A stretch of 64,000 bases of DNA from Methyloterricola oryzae (lineage in GTDB: Bacteria > Pseudomonadota > Gammaproteobacteria > Methylococcales > Methylococcaceae), in assembly GCF_000934725.1 (NCBI RefSeq), contig NZ_JYNS01000014.1:1-64000 (forward strand), in the 5' to 3' direction. A program made the position numbers and the translations under genes. Shown here piece after piece: positions 42,216 to 51,484 of the stretch. Within the stretch, counting starts at the first letter, position 1. Each line of letters begins with the position of its first letter. The notes under the pieces are model-generated. The model made no database searches. It was not told the DNA's origin and worked only from the letters and a program-made list of their open reading frames with translations.

Positions 42216-43658
42216 ATGATGCGAGTGACCTGCGGTATCGTGATGCTTGGAGTGGCGGGATGCTCGACGCTGCCCGACTGCGCCGATGGCGGCGGGTCGG
42301 GATGCAATGCGGAAACCCGCGCGAACGCGTCTGGCGAGCAGACGCGTTCCAACCCTGATGCGGGGATCGGTCCACCGCAGTTGCGCGAACTGGGTTTGAT
42401 CGGCGCGCTGGGCGCAGGCAATTTCGAGGCTGCGCGATTGTGGATGGGGGATTCCGCGAGCGAGCGACGGTCCTTGTCGCCTTGGGCCCGGTTGTCCTTG
42501 GCCATGGCGCTGGACGACCAGGCAGAAATCGCCACTATTCTGGAACATGAAGCGGCCGACCTTTCGACACTCGACCGGGTTCAGGCTTTGCGCAAGCTGG
42601 GCCGCGATGCCGAGGCAGCGAAGCTGATTCAGCAGTCCAAGGAGGCGGGCGCCACGCCGGAGCAATTGGCGGCGCTGGAGGCGCAACGCGCGGACATCCG
42701 CAAGATGTCGGGTCAGTCGTTCAATTCCAAATGGTCCGCGCGTTCGTTGGGTTCGTTGCGAATTCAAAGCGAGGAGGGCGAATATGCCGCGCCACTTTTC
42801 CAGGCGCCCTTGTTAGGCTTTTCCCGCGCCAGTCTTCGTTTTACCCACAATAACCTCAATGGTTCCATCGACGACGCCAGCGTGTCCGGCCTGAGCGACG
42901 AATACGATGTGTCCGCACGCCTCGATTCACGCATCAATGTCCAACAGGGTCTCAAACTGCTTGCAGGCACCAATGTGCGCAGCGACAGCAATCTGCCCTA
43001 TGGCGACGTGCATTGGGACTACCGGCCGGTCAACTGGCTGGAGGGCTCGATCGATGTGCAGGTCAATGAGCTGACCGACTACACGGCGTTTTTGCGGACC
43101 TACGGCGCCATGGACAGGGTCGCGGCCCAGGTGGTCGTGTGGCCCACTTCGCTGGTTACCGGGCGCTTTCGAGTCGGGGCCCATCGCTTCCGCACCCGCG
43201 AGGATGAGCGCCTGGGTGAGGGCTATAGCATCGACGGCGATGTGGGTCTGCGCGTATTGAGCGGGCTGCCAACCCTGCACGTGCGTCTGCAGGGCGGCAT
43301 GCAGGCGAACTCGCTGACCGGTCAGGTGCCGAACAGCCTGGTCAACAGCGGAGCGATTCCGGCCTCGGCGTCCATCGATTCCCTCATCTCCAAGCAGTTT
43401 GGACAGTTCGGCGCCGGCTTCCGTCTGGGATACCAGGAATACAGCGAGGAAATATTGGCCCTGCGGGCCTATGTCGACGGCTGGATGGGGGGCTTATGGC
43501 CTGCCGGCAGCTTTGCCTACCATTTCCGGGGCGGCGTCGGTACCAGCTTTTTCGGGGCCGACCAATTCAGCGCGGAAGCCTTCTATGCCAACACCCAGGG
43601 GGGCCAGGCAGCCCAAGCCTATGACGGCGTTCAGGTCAGTTATCAAATTCGTTTCTGA
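42216..43658 (+). CDS. pelB: PelB-like outer-membrane beta-barrel lipoprotein (C-terminal half of PelB)
   Basis: 480 residues. It starts MMRVTCGIVMLGVAGC, a lipoprotein signal with lipobox VAGC. About 120 residues of TPR-like helices follow (ALGAGNFEAARLWMG, LDRVQALRKLGRDAEAAKLI). From about residue 165 comes a beta-barrel of alternating polar/aromatic strands ending in VQVSYQIRF, with terminal Phe as in outer-membrane proteins. This matches the C-terminal porin domain of PelB, through which Pel polysaccharide leaves the cell. Its own signal peptide and ribosome binding site (GGAAGGTAGG) show a true gene split rather than a frameshift. The two halves presumably meet in the periplasm through their TPRs. 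Confidence 0.75.
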   Translation: MMRVTCGIVMLGVAGCSTLPDCADGGGSGCNAETRANASGEQTRSNPDAGIGPPQLRELGLIGALGAGNFEAARLWMGDSASERRSLSPWARLSLAMALDDQAEIATILEHEAADLSTLDRVQALRKLGRDAEAAKLIQQSKEAGATPEQLAALEAQRADIRKMSGQSFNSKWSARSLGSLRIQSEEGEYAAPLFQAPLLGFSRASLRFTHNNLNGSIDDASVSGLSDEYDVSARLDSRINVQQGLKLLAGTNVRSDSNLPYGDVHWDYRPVNWLEGSIDVQVNELTDYTAFLRTYGAMDRVAAQVVVWPTSLVTGRFRVGAHRFRTREDERLGEGYSIDGDVGLRVLSGLPTLHVRLQGGMQANSLTGQVPNSLVNSGAIPASASIDSLISKQFGQFGAGFRLGYQEYSEEILALRAYVDGWMGGLWPAGSFAYHFRGGVGTSFFGADQFSAEAFYANTQGGQAAQAYDGVQVSYQIRF

Positions 43659-43713
43659 AAGCCCCAGCGCCGGCGGGCCGGCCTCGGGTTCTGCGCGAGA
43701 TCGGGAGGTTGAA

Positions 43714-44244
43714 GTGAAATCAGACATAGGCTATTGGCTCATTCCGGCAGTTCTCAGTGTCGTCTTGCTGAGCGGGTGCTCCCGCATCGACATCCATGAC
43801 GCCGCGCCGCCGCAGCCTGGGCAGAGCTGGATGCTGCTGCCGCTGCAGAATCTCTCTGACACGCCGAAGGCCGGCGAGAATGCGCGCGAATTGCTCGCCA
43901 ACAGCTTGCGTGGGCCGGGCATGCCGGTCTTTCGACGCTTTGTAGAGCAGCCGGAGGATGGTGATCTACCCGAGTTGAGCGAACAGCGTCGCGAAGATCA
44001 GGCCCTGGCCTGGGGCAAGCAGCAAGGCGTCGGCTACGCGCTGGGCGGGGCGGTGAACGAATGGCGTTACAAACCGGGCACAGGGGAGCCGGTGCTTGGT
44101 ATTACGCTCAAGGTGGTGGACCTGCGCAGTGGCAACGTTATCTGGTCAGCCTCGGGGTCACGTTCGGGCTGGGCAGGCAGCACGGCCTCCGGTACAGCCC
44201 AACAGTTGCTGGATCAGATGGTCTCAAAGGTAGATTTCAACTGA
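43714..44244 (+). CDS. pelC: PelC-like outer-membrane lipoprotein
   Basis: 176 residues from GTG 43714, preceded by GGGAGG. The signal peptide ends in lipobox LLSGC. The mature part carries SWMLLPLQNLSDTPKAGENARELL, VGYALGGAVNEWRYKPGTGEPVLGITLKVVDLRSGNVIWSASGSRSGW and a C-terminal amphipathic helix, the pattern of Pseudomonas PelC, whose ring sits at the periplasmic face of the outer membrane and funnels the positively charged polymer to PelB. Length equals PelC (about 172). In Pseudomonas the next genes are pelDEFG; here the operon ends and 1.2 kb of non-coding sequence follows. Confidence 0.8.
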   Translation: MKSDIGYWLIPAVLSVVLLSGCSRIDIHDAAPPQPGQSWMLLPLQNLSDTPKAGENARELLANSLRGPGMPVFRRFVEQPEDGDLPELSEQRREDQALAWGKQQGVGYALGGAVNEWRYKPGTGEPVLGITLKVVDLRSGNVIWSASGSRSGWAGSTASGTAQQLLDQMVSKVDFN

Positions 44245-45493
44245 TTTCGTGGCATGGGCCGCGGAGGCGCTCGAGTTCGCACGCGCACTTTGGACTTAAG
44301 GAGGCGGTCTAGACCGGAAACACCCGCCTCGCCATTGCCTCCACCGAGTGCTCCGCCTGTCAGCAGGCCACAAAAGCGCCAAACAGTCCGAAACGCATCG
44401 GGCGCACTTCTTCAGATCTCAGAATCAAGGTAGCTTCATAGGCGCGAAAATCGACGCCGAGCCCGATCAGCCCAGCACGGGTCTCGGCCGAGCCGAAACT
44501 GCCTGCTGTTTCGTTCAGGTGTGTAGGCGCTACGACGGTTGAAAATTCCCGCTGGGTCCGTTTCAAGTTCACCAGGCGCTTGGCCCCTGTCTCGATCAGA
44601 TGCATCAAGCCGCAGCGGCACTGGATGACTGCCTGGGGAACACCTGTAGGTGTGCGCGAAATGGTGAGCCGAGAGCGGTTTCCGTTGTCGTGTCTAGCCC
44701 GCGCGGCGGGAAGCGCTCCTGCCGCAGGCAGCCGGCAGGTATTCGGAATGATCTCCAGAGCAGGGCCCCTGAACGCCTTTTGGATATTCCGGGAAAGTTC
44801 AAACACGACCTATAGGGTAGGCGCGTCACGCTCGGGAAGTAACAGGGGTACTGTCAGGTCACGTGCCCGCTTTGGCGTGCAACTTGATTTGCCAGAATAC
44901 AAACCGGTGTAAGTAAGTTGCCTCATATGGCTTTCGGTTTGAACCCGTAGCCGTTGTTCCCGATCGGTAGCAGGTCGGCTGGCGCGGATCAGGCAAGAAG
45001 CCCTCGTAATCCCCGAAGTCGTCATTTCTTTACATGCGTTAAGGTTAGTTATTTAAAAGAATACAGATACTTAGAATTCTTTTCTGGTCGCTGAGCCGCG
45101 ACCGGCGGGTATTGTGTATCAAACCTGATGCAGGGAACGAAGAAGGTGGAGTTAGGTAGTTTTACCTTGACTCTTCATGGATGCGAGTCGAGGACGGTGT
45201 CGAGTTTCGCTGAAGCGTCAAAATAAGATAATTACCCTGTAAAGTTGGCTTTACATTAATTTGGCGAAGGCCCATAAATTCGGAAAATGTAAGCTTCATA
45301 TGGGTGGGCTGACCTAGCAAATTCCAAATGGGTTTCGCTCCGCAATGCGCGTATTTCCTGATTCGCACTAGTCGATTGGATTATTTGTAAGAGTGCCAGC
45401 CGGGCATTGGCATGGATTTTCGTATGTGTGTTTCGTGATTCTGTCGCCTTAGAGCGACGGCGCGGCAAAATAACACTACGAATGGAGATTTCT
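44245..45493. other. Long non-coding region between pelC and the multicopper oxidase
   Basis: About 1.25 kb. Open frames such as 44360-44806 (minus) and 44580-44912 (plus) show no family resemblance or good starts. Small hairpins: AAAAGAAT-N13-ATTCTTTT (45055-45083) and GGTCGC-N6-GCGACC (45086-45103). GC-rich first half, A+T-richer second half; the latter probably contains the oxidase promoter. Decayed genes cannot be excluded. Confidence 0.4.
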
Positions 45494-47686
45494 ATGTCTG
45501 GTTATGCACCCTCGGCCCCTACCAGGGTCAGCGCCCCCCCGCAGGGGCTCGTGGCGCAACGCGGAAAGGCGGCATTGAAGATCACCCTCTGCGGTATCGC
45601 CTTGTTTTCTCTAGCCTCCTTGACGCATGCCACGACCGGTCCTGATCGCGATCCGGACAACAATGCCTGGAGTGCCGTCAGCGATCCGGCTCTGTGGCAG
45701 CAGGTGTGGGATCACCGCTTTCAGCAGCCTCTGCCCAGCTTGTTTGCCCCGAACTTCATCTACGCGCCGGATCCGGGTTCGACAAGTGCTTACACCATCC
45801 GGGCCGGGCAGACCGAACAGGATCTCCTGGGAATCGGGATCAAGACCAAGGTGTGGGGCTATGGGAATCATGAGACTGCGAACGTCACGTTTCCCGGAAG
45901 AACCTTCGAGGTAAAGCGTGGCGCTCCGATCCGAGTGAATTGGGAAAATGACCTGGCGGCGAATGGCGGCTCTGCGTTGCCTCATCTGCTTCCGGTCGAT
46001 CCGAGCATCATGGAGGGAGTGTTCGATCTTACGGGAAGCAATGCCATCGAAGGCGTCCCGATTGCCATACATCATCATGGCGGCGATACGGCCTTTGAGT
46101 TCGATGGCGGACCGGATCAGTGGTTCGTGCCCAAGCGCCTGCAGATCGGCCCCGGCGTTTGCGAAAGCGGCAGCGCCGCGGCGTGCCGCTCAAACGCGCA
46201 GCAGGCGGCTCAACTGAACTACGAGTATGGGAACGACCAGGAAGCCTCGTTGCACTGGTATCACGACCACGCCGAAGGCCTTACCCGCATCAATGTCTAT
46301 GCCGGCCTGGCTGGCCTGTACGTGGTGCGCGATGCCAACGAGAAAGCTCTGGCCGATCTCAGAGGGCCCTTTGTCAACGGCGTGGCCCGAAACAAAATTC
46401 CCTCCGGCCCCTACGAAATGGGCATGGTGATACAGGATCGGGCCTTCAAGGCAGACGGCGGCCTGGCCTATGGCGCGGACCCGGCGGCCTATCCGGCGGT
46501 ACTGCCGGGAACGAACCCTGATGGTGGCGCGGCTTTGCCACTGCCTCAAGATAGTCCGACGCATTTCCCGGAGATGTTCGGTGACGTTGTTCTGGTGAAC
46601 GGGGTCGCCTGGCCATACTCCGACGTGGAACCGCGCGAGTACCGTGTGCGTGTGCTGAACGGCTCCGATTCCAGGGTGTACAACCTGAGCTTCGGCGGCC
46701 TGACGTTCTGGCAGATCGGTACCGACCTGGGTTTCCTGAATAATCCGGTACCGCTGAAAAACATTACCGTCGCTCCTGGCGAGCGAGTGGACCTGGTGGT
46801 CGATTTCGACAAGGTTCCCCTGCGCCGGACCAATGGCCAGTTCACCCGCGATATCCTGGTGACCAACTCGGCGCCGACCCCCTATCCCGACGGCGATGCC
46901 GTGACCCAGGGCGGAGACACTGTCATGCGCTTCAACGTGGTCAAGCCGCTCGACCGCTCCATTCCACGCACCAAGCTGCTGGCCACCAGTGTCCTGCGTG
47001 GCCTGCCGGTGCCCCATGCCGGTCCGTCAACACCGCGGCTTCAGCCGGCGCTTGTTCCGCGCGGCACGCCCGTGCGCCGCATTCTGCTTGGTGAGGGTGC
47101 TGACCAGTATGGCCGCATCACACCGTTGCTGGGCACCTACGATCCGAGTGATGCCCACAATCCGGCTGATCCCGGTAGTCCGGCGGCGAGTAGCAACAAG
47201 GGCACGCAGTTGTTGCACGATTCGCCCACGGAAGTGATCACGCTCGCACGCGACAGGCGAGGTAATGTCATCCCGAAAACCGAAGTCTGGGAATTCTGGA
47301 ATGCGTCCGAGGATTCCCATCCCATCCATATGCACCTGGTTCAGTTCCGCGTACTGAACCGGCAAGGATTTGAGCCGTCTCCGGCCGCTCCCATGGATGA
47401 GGCCAGTGGCCTGCCCATGCAGATTGCGGCAACCACCCAGAACAACGGGTGGTCCGGGGTTCGGCTGATTCCGGGCTGGAATCAACTGGTGACCGATCCG
47501 GCCGCGCCGAATGGTCTCGTCACGGCGCCTCCAGGGGAGCAGGGCTGGAAAGACACTGTCCTGGCGCCTCCGGGCTATGTCACCCGGGTGCTGGTCACCT
47601 TCAACCGGCCCGGCAAGTTCGTGTATCACTGCCATATCCTGTCGCATGAGGAGCGCGACATGATGCGTTGGTATGAAGTGAAATAA
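45494..47686 (+). CDS. Secreted multicopper oxidase (CotA/bilirubin-oxidase type)
   Basis: 730 residues. The long n-region and hydrophobic LKITLCGIALFSLASLTHA form a signal peptide. All four copper-binding blocks are present: IHHHGGD (193-195), HWYHDHAEG (254-259), HPIHMHLVQF (609-614) and YHCHILSHEERDMM (712 on, including the type 1 copper Cys). The order and spacing are those of three-domain multicopper oxidases, which oxidise phenols, bilirubin, metals or similar substrates with O2 reduced to water; the true substrate is unknown. GGAG 6 nt before ATG 45494 decides the start over ATG 45482. It converges on the cytochrome/binding-protein gene 55 bp away. The CxCH-type diheme partners of copper-resistance operons are not nearby. 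Confidence 0.9.
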   Translation: MSGYAPSAPTRVSAPPQGLVAQRGKAALKITLCGIALFSLASLTHATTGPDRDPDNNAWSAVSDPALWQQVWDHRFQQPLPSLFAPNFIYAPDPGSTSAYTIRAGQTEQDLLGIGIKTKVWGYGNHETANVTFPGRTFEVKRGAPIRVNWENDLAANGGSALPHLLPVDPSIMEGVFDLTGSNAIEGVPIAIHHHGGDTAFEFDGGPDQWFVPKRLQIGPGVCESGSAAACRSNAQQAAQLNYEYGNDQEASLHWYHDHAEGLTRINVYAGLAGLYVVRDANEKALADLRGPFVNGVARNKIPSGPYEMGMVIQDRAFKADGGLAYGADPAAYPAVLPGTNPDGGAALPLPQDSPTHFPEMFGDVVLVNGVAWPYSDVEPREYRVRVLNGSDSRVYNLSFGGLTFWQIGTDLGFLNNPVPLKNITVAPGERVDLVVDFDKVPLRRTNGQFTRDILVTNSAPTPYPDGDAVTQGGDTVMRFNVVKPLDRSIPRTKLLATSVLRGLPVPHAGPSTPRLQPALVPRGTPVRRILLGEGADQYGRITPLLGTYDPSDAHNPADPGSPAASSNKGTQLLHDSPTEVITLARDRRGNVIPKTEVWEFWNASEDSHPIHMHLVQFRVLNRQGFEPSPAAPMDEASGLPMQIAATTQNNGWSGVRLIPGWNQLVTDPAAPNGLVTAPPGEQGWKDTVLAPPGYVTRVLVTFNRPGKFVYHCHILSHEERDMMRWYEVK

Positions 47687-47741
47687 GTCTCCGAAAACCT
47701 GTGCGGCCGCCGTGGGGCGGGCCGCGCAGGTTACTTCGGAT

Positions 47742-49337
47742 TCAGGGTTGCAAGGCGGGTCCCACGCTTTCAGGCTGGCTCGGGCCGGGCCCTCTGTAGG
47801 TCATCAGGTGCCCCAAGCGGGAAGCGACCCGTTGCCCGGGGCCCAGTGACAGTCGATAGTACGAAGCCCCGGGGGGGCGGTCGTCGACCGCCGTTTCAAG
47901 GGTCTCCATGAGATATTCCCGCGTCGGATTGCCCCGCATCGTCGCCAGGGCATCGTTGAAATAGAACACCGCAGCATACACTTCCGACTGCGTGGCTTCG
48001 TCACCCGCTTGCAGATTCATTTGTTTCAACCAGGGAATCAGCCCCAGGAGCGCCCGCCCGTGGCGCACGGAAGGCGAAGTCCGCTCCGAAATCCAGGCGG
48101 TCCGTGCCTGCCAGGCCGGCGGAAGCTCTAGCTTGTCCGGCGGGCACAGGCGTTCCGAGAGAATGATCCGGCCCGCGCCAGGCATTTGAGGAAAGGCCGT
48201 CGTCAGGGCGGCGACTTGCTCCGGTCGCAGCCAGAGCAGCAAGGTGTCCGCCGATTTGAGGTCATTGGCCAGGGCCGCGGGCGCGTCGCCGGACCACGAG
48301 TGCGAAATGACCCGCCCCGCCTGAAACTGCCGTTCCAAATTGGCGGCCACCGATGCGCCGCGTTCGCCGTCGTAAAGCTGAACGATGCGCGCAGGCTGGG
48401 CCGGCAGTTCCTTGAGATAGCGGATGAGCAGGGCGGATTCCAGGCCCAGCCCGCCGCCCAGATACATGGCGTAGTAGCCATCGTGGGCTTGCGGGATCTG
48501 ATCGAGCACCGGAAACAGGCAGGGGGTAGTGGTACTCTCGCAAAAGGCCTGGATTGGCTCCCAATGCACACCTCCGGCGCCGGACAGGATGGCGTAGACG
48601 GGCCGTTCTCGATAAAACTGCTGCAACTGGCTTTCCCAGCCTGACTCGGGCCCGGACAAGCGCCAAACCTGCAGCGCGATACGCATCGACGGCGCGGCGG
48701 AAGCCCAAGTCTGCAGTGTATCGATGACGGTCTGGCTGCGAACACTGTCTGCATCGGGTGTTATAACGGTAGCCAGATGCAGGGTGCCGTTTTCCAGGCC
48801 TGGAGGCGCGGCCGTGGAAAGCTGACTCAGATAAGCGGTCAGCGCCTTCAATGACTGCTCGTCGAGAGAATACCGCGGCATCAGCGGATTCAGGGGCCGG
48901 TTCAACGGGTCGAGGCCTTCACGCAAGGCTTTGGCCAGGGTCGCCTCGTCGTAAGCAGGCCGCGCCTGATGACGTTGCGGCATGACGGGGATCGCATGGC
49001 GGCCGCGACGCGCTGCCTGGGCTGGCTCCAGCTTTGCAAAGAGCACAGGTCCGGAGACGGCCGGCACCGGAATGTTGCCTTCCCGGCTACCCATTCCGCT
49101 GCGCCGGTGGCAATGTTCGCAGGCCGCATCGACCCCCGAGATGGCAACCTCTGCCGCGCCCATGGCCTGCAGGGGTTGCCCGTCGGCGGCGATCCCTGCT
49201 CGGTACAGGCGGCGGCCCTGTTCCAGCAGATCGGCGGGCGTGGCGCCCGCGATGGCGCCTGTCAGCATGATCAGGCAGAAAAGCAGGGTTCCGACGCGCG
49301 GCGCGGGTCGCCAGTGCAGTGTGGGGCCGTACTTCAT
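47742..49337 (-). CDS. Cytochrome c domain fused to a periplasmic-binding-protein-like domain
   Basis: 531 residues from ATG 49337. Signal peptide (GTLLFCLIMLTGAIAGA), then a single-heme class I cytochrome c: heme motif CEHCH at 73-77 and a distal ligand candidate Met in PLMPRYSLDEQSLKALTAYLSQL near 155. After about residue 170 the protein resembles type I periplasmic binding proteins (LHLATVITPDADSVRSQTVIDTL, VYAILSGAGGVHWEPI, PARIVQLYDGERGASVAANLERQ). It is probably an electron carrier that also senses or binds a small ligand. Convergent with the multicopper oxidase, which could accept its electrons. The in-frame upstream extension to 49487 has no signal-peptide character and is rejected. 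Confidence 0.75.
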   Translation of the reverse strand: MKYGPTLHWRPAPRVGTLLFCLIMLTGAIAGATPADLLEQGRRLYRAGIAADGQPLQAMGAAEVAISGVDAACEHCHRRSGMGSREGNIPVPAVSGPVLFAKLEPAQAARRGRHAIPVMPQRHQARPAYDEATLAKALREGLDPLNRPLNPLMPRYSLDEQSLKALTAYLSQLSTAAPPGLENGTLHLATVITPDADSVRSQTVIDTLQTWASAAPSMRIALQVWRLSGPESGWESQLQQFYRERPVYAILSGAGGVHWEPIQAFCESTTTPCLFPVLDQIPQAHDGYYAMYLGGGLGLESALLIRYLKELPAQPARIVQLYDGERGASVAANLERQFQAGRVISHSWSGDAPAALANDLKSADTLLLWLRPEQVAALTTAFPQMPGAGRIILSERLCPPDKLELPPAWQARTAWISERTSPSVRHGRALLGLIPWLKQMNLQAGDEATQSEVYAAVFYFNDALATMRGNPTREYLMETLETAVDDRPPGASYYRLSLGPGQRVASRLGHLMTYRGPGPSQPESVGPALQP

Positions 49338-49585
49338 AGGTGGGTTTTCCGTGGGTACAGAGGGGGAACCATAGCCGCTGCCGACAAACGGCGCCAGCGT
49401 TTCCTGATCATGTCGTTGCGTTTGCGCGGAGCATCGGCCCTCCGACTCGCGCCAGCGGCGGCGCAGGGCTTTCGACCACCCGATCATGAAAGTTCGATGA
49501 TGTTGAGGTAAGCTTTTGTGCTAGGGGCCCCCCGGGCGGGGGCCGGTAGTTAGGTCTGGTCATGTGGTATCAAGTTCTTGCGGAA

Positions 49586-50086
49586 ATGCCGAATCGAGCG
49601 GCGTTCCTTCGCCTCATCAGGGTGACGTTGCTGGCAGCGATTGCGCTTGGGGTCGTCGCTTGCGCGAGCAAGCCTTCGCGTCCGGTTGCCAAACGTCCGC
49701 CCGCGGCCAGCCCGATCATCAATTATGCGTTGGGCCTGAGGGGGACCACTTACACCTGGGGTGGGGAGTCGCCCTACGAGGGCTTTGACTGCAGCGGCTT
49801 CGTGCAGCACGTGTTCGGCCGCTACGGCATTCGCTTGCCGCGCACCGCAAGGCAGATGGCCGAGAGCCTGCCGCCCTTGCCCGGATCGCGTCCCCAGCCC
49901 GGCGACCTGGTTTTCTTCAACACCACCGGCGCGCCTTATTCCCATGTGGGCATCTATATCGGTCAGGACGCCTTCGTCCATTCCAGCAGCGCAAAAGGGC
50001 AGGTGATCGTTTCCAGCCTTACAAGGCCCTACTGGTGGCAGCATTTTCTCGGCATCCGCCGGCCGCGGCGTCCCGGCTCTGGCTGA
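49586..50086 (+). CDS. NlpC/P60-family lipoprotein (peptidoglycan endopeptidase)
   Basis: 166 residues from ATG 49586 (ATG 49562 also in frame). The signal peptide ends in lipobox VVAC. The NlpC/P60 catalytic domain follows with Cys in GFDCSGFVQHVFGRYGI, His in YSHVGIYIG and a third polar residue in FVHSSSAKG; LPRTARQM and PQPGDLVFF are family blocks. Like Spr/MepS it should cut peptide cross-links at the periplasmic side of the outer membrane, needed for wall growth. Alone on its strand; 101 bp separates it from the flavoprotein gene. Confidence 0.9.
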   Translation: MPNRAAFLRLIRVTLLAAIALGVVACASKPSRPVAKRPPAASPIINYALGLRGTTYTWGGESPYEGFDCSGFVQHVFGRYGIRLPRTARQMAESLPPLPGSRPQPGDLVFFNTTGAPYSHVGIYIGQDAFVHSSSAKGQVIVSSLTRPYWWQHFLGIRRPRRPGSG

Positions 50087-50187
50087 GCAGCGAAAGCCAC
50101 CTTCATCGATGATTTGCTGCGAGCCCCCGCTCGTGGCGGCCGTGCGCGGCTTCCTGCTTTTCTCTCCAAAATATGTCTTTAGGGAAC

Positions 50188-51465
50188 ATGAACGACCCGG
50201 AACAGTGTGATGTGGTGGTGATCGGCGGCGGGCCGGGTGGGGCCAGTGCCGCCACGGTGCTGGCGCGTGCCGGCAAGCGGGTGGTCCTGCTCGAACGGGA
50301 ACGTTTCCCGCGCTTCCAGATCGGCGAGTCGCTCTTGCCGGCCGGCTGGGAACTTTGGCGTCGGCTGGGTATCGCCGAGAAGATCGAAGCCGAGGGCTTC
50401 ACCGTCAAGCAGGGCATCAACTTCGGCATGTTCAACCAGAAGCCGGAGGTGGTGCTGCTCACGGCCGAGTACCCGGAGTATTTCGAGAAGCCCTACACCT
50501 ACCATGTGGAGCGGGCCCGCTTCGACCAGTTACTGCTCGAGCACGCCGCGGAATGCGGGGTGGACGTGCGTCAGGAATGGTCCGTGCGGGATGTCCTGTT
50601 CGAAGCCGGTCGGGCCGTCGGTGTGGTCGCGGCACCGAAGGGTGGCACCCCGCGGGAGCTGTGCGCGTCGGTGGTGGTGGACGGTTCTGGTCGGGAATGC
50701 CTCATCGCGCGCAAACTGGGCTGGCGGCGGCCCCACCCGGAGTTGAACAAGATCAGCCATTTCAGCCACTTCGCCGGCGCGTGGCGGCGCGACCCCCATG
50801 ACATCGTGAGCGTGGGTGAGGTGATCGAAGGCTCGGTGACCACCGACATCCACACCATCGAGGGCGGCTGGATGTGGTACATCCCATTGCGCAATGGCAT
50901 CACTAGCGTTGGCGCGGTGCTCGATGCCCGCGCCGCCAAGGGCATGGGCGCCACGCCGCAGGAACGCTTCGACACCGCCGTCGCGCGCTGCGCCAATGTC
51001 TGCGAGTGGTTGGATGGGGCGGAGCAGGTCATGGACATGCACACCATCTCCGCCATTGCCTATTTGAACGACCGCTTCCACGGCGACGGTTTCGTGCTGG
51101 TGGGGGACGCCGCCATGTTCGTGGACCCGGTGTTCTCGGCGGGGGTGACGCTGGCCATGCGCGGCGGGGTGTACGCGGCCGACGCGATCCTCGATGCCTT
51201 CGCCCATGAGGATTTCAGCGCGGGGCGGCTCGGGGCTTACGAGGCCCGCATCCGCAAGCCTATGGAGGAGATCTTCAAGATGATCTACAACTGGTACCGC
51301 ATTCTGGAGCAGCGCGACGCCAACAACATCATCCTGCGCTCGCGGCAGATCCCCATGTTGCGGGAGCGCTTCGTGGTGCTGCTCTCCGGCGGCTATGACA
51401 AGGTCACCATGGAACAGATCCTGGCCGCGAGCGATGAGCCCGAGGCCAGCTATCTGATGCGCTGA
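50188..51465 (+). CDS. FAD-dependent oxidoreductase of the flavin-dependent halogenase type
   Basis: 425 residues from ATG 50188 (AGGGA just upstream; ATG 50173 lacks a ribosome site). The FAD-binding GGGPGGASAATVLARAG loop is followed by RFQIGESLLPAGWEL, then VDGSGRECLIAR, GWMWYIPLRNG and GDAAMFVDPVFSAGV. The WxWxIP and FxxPxxSxG patterns are signatures of flavin-dependent halogenases, though many relatives with the same motifs act as simple monooxygenases or reductases. Substrate unknown; no obvious biosynthetic genes are nearby. Cytosolic. Confidence 0.8.
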   Translation: MNDPEQCDVVVIGGGPGGASAATVLARAGKRVVLLERERFPRFQIGESLLPAGWELWRRLGIAEKIEAEGFTVKQGINFGMFNQKPEVVLLTAEYPEYFEKPYTYHVERARFDQLLLEHAAECGVDVRQEWSVRDVLFEAGRAVGVVAAPKGGTPRELCASVVVDGSGRECLIARKLGWRRPHPELNKISHFSHFAGAWRRDPHDIVSVGEVIEGSVTTDIHTIEGGWMWYIPLRNGITSVGAVLDARAAKGMGATPQERFDTAVARCANVCEWLDGAEQVMDMHTISAIAYLNDRFHGDGFVLVGDAAMFVDPVFSAGVTLAMRGGVYAADAILDAFAHEDFSAGRLGAYEARIRKPMEEIFKMIYNWYRILEQRDANNIILRSRQIPMLRERFVVLLSGGYDKVTMEQILAASDEPEASYLMR

Positions 51466-51484
51466 AGCAGGGCTGTCGGTAGCG

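Noticed and set aside
44360-44806. 148-codon minus-strand frame between pelC and the multicopper oxidase
   Set aside because: Translation looks random, with no recognisable domain; no supporting start context.
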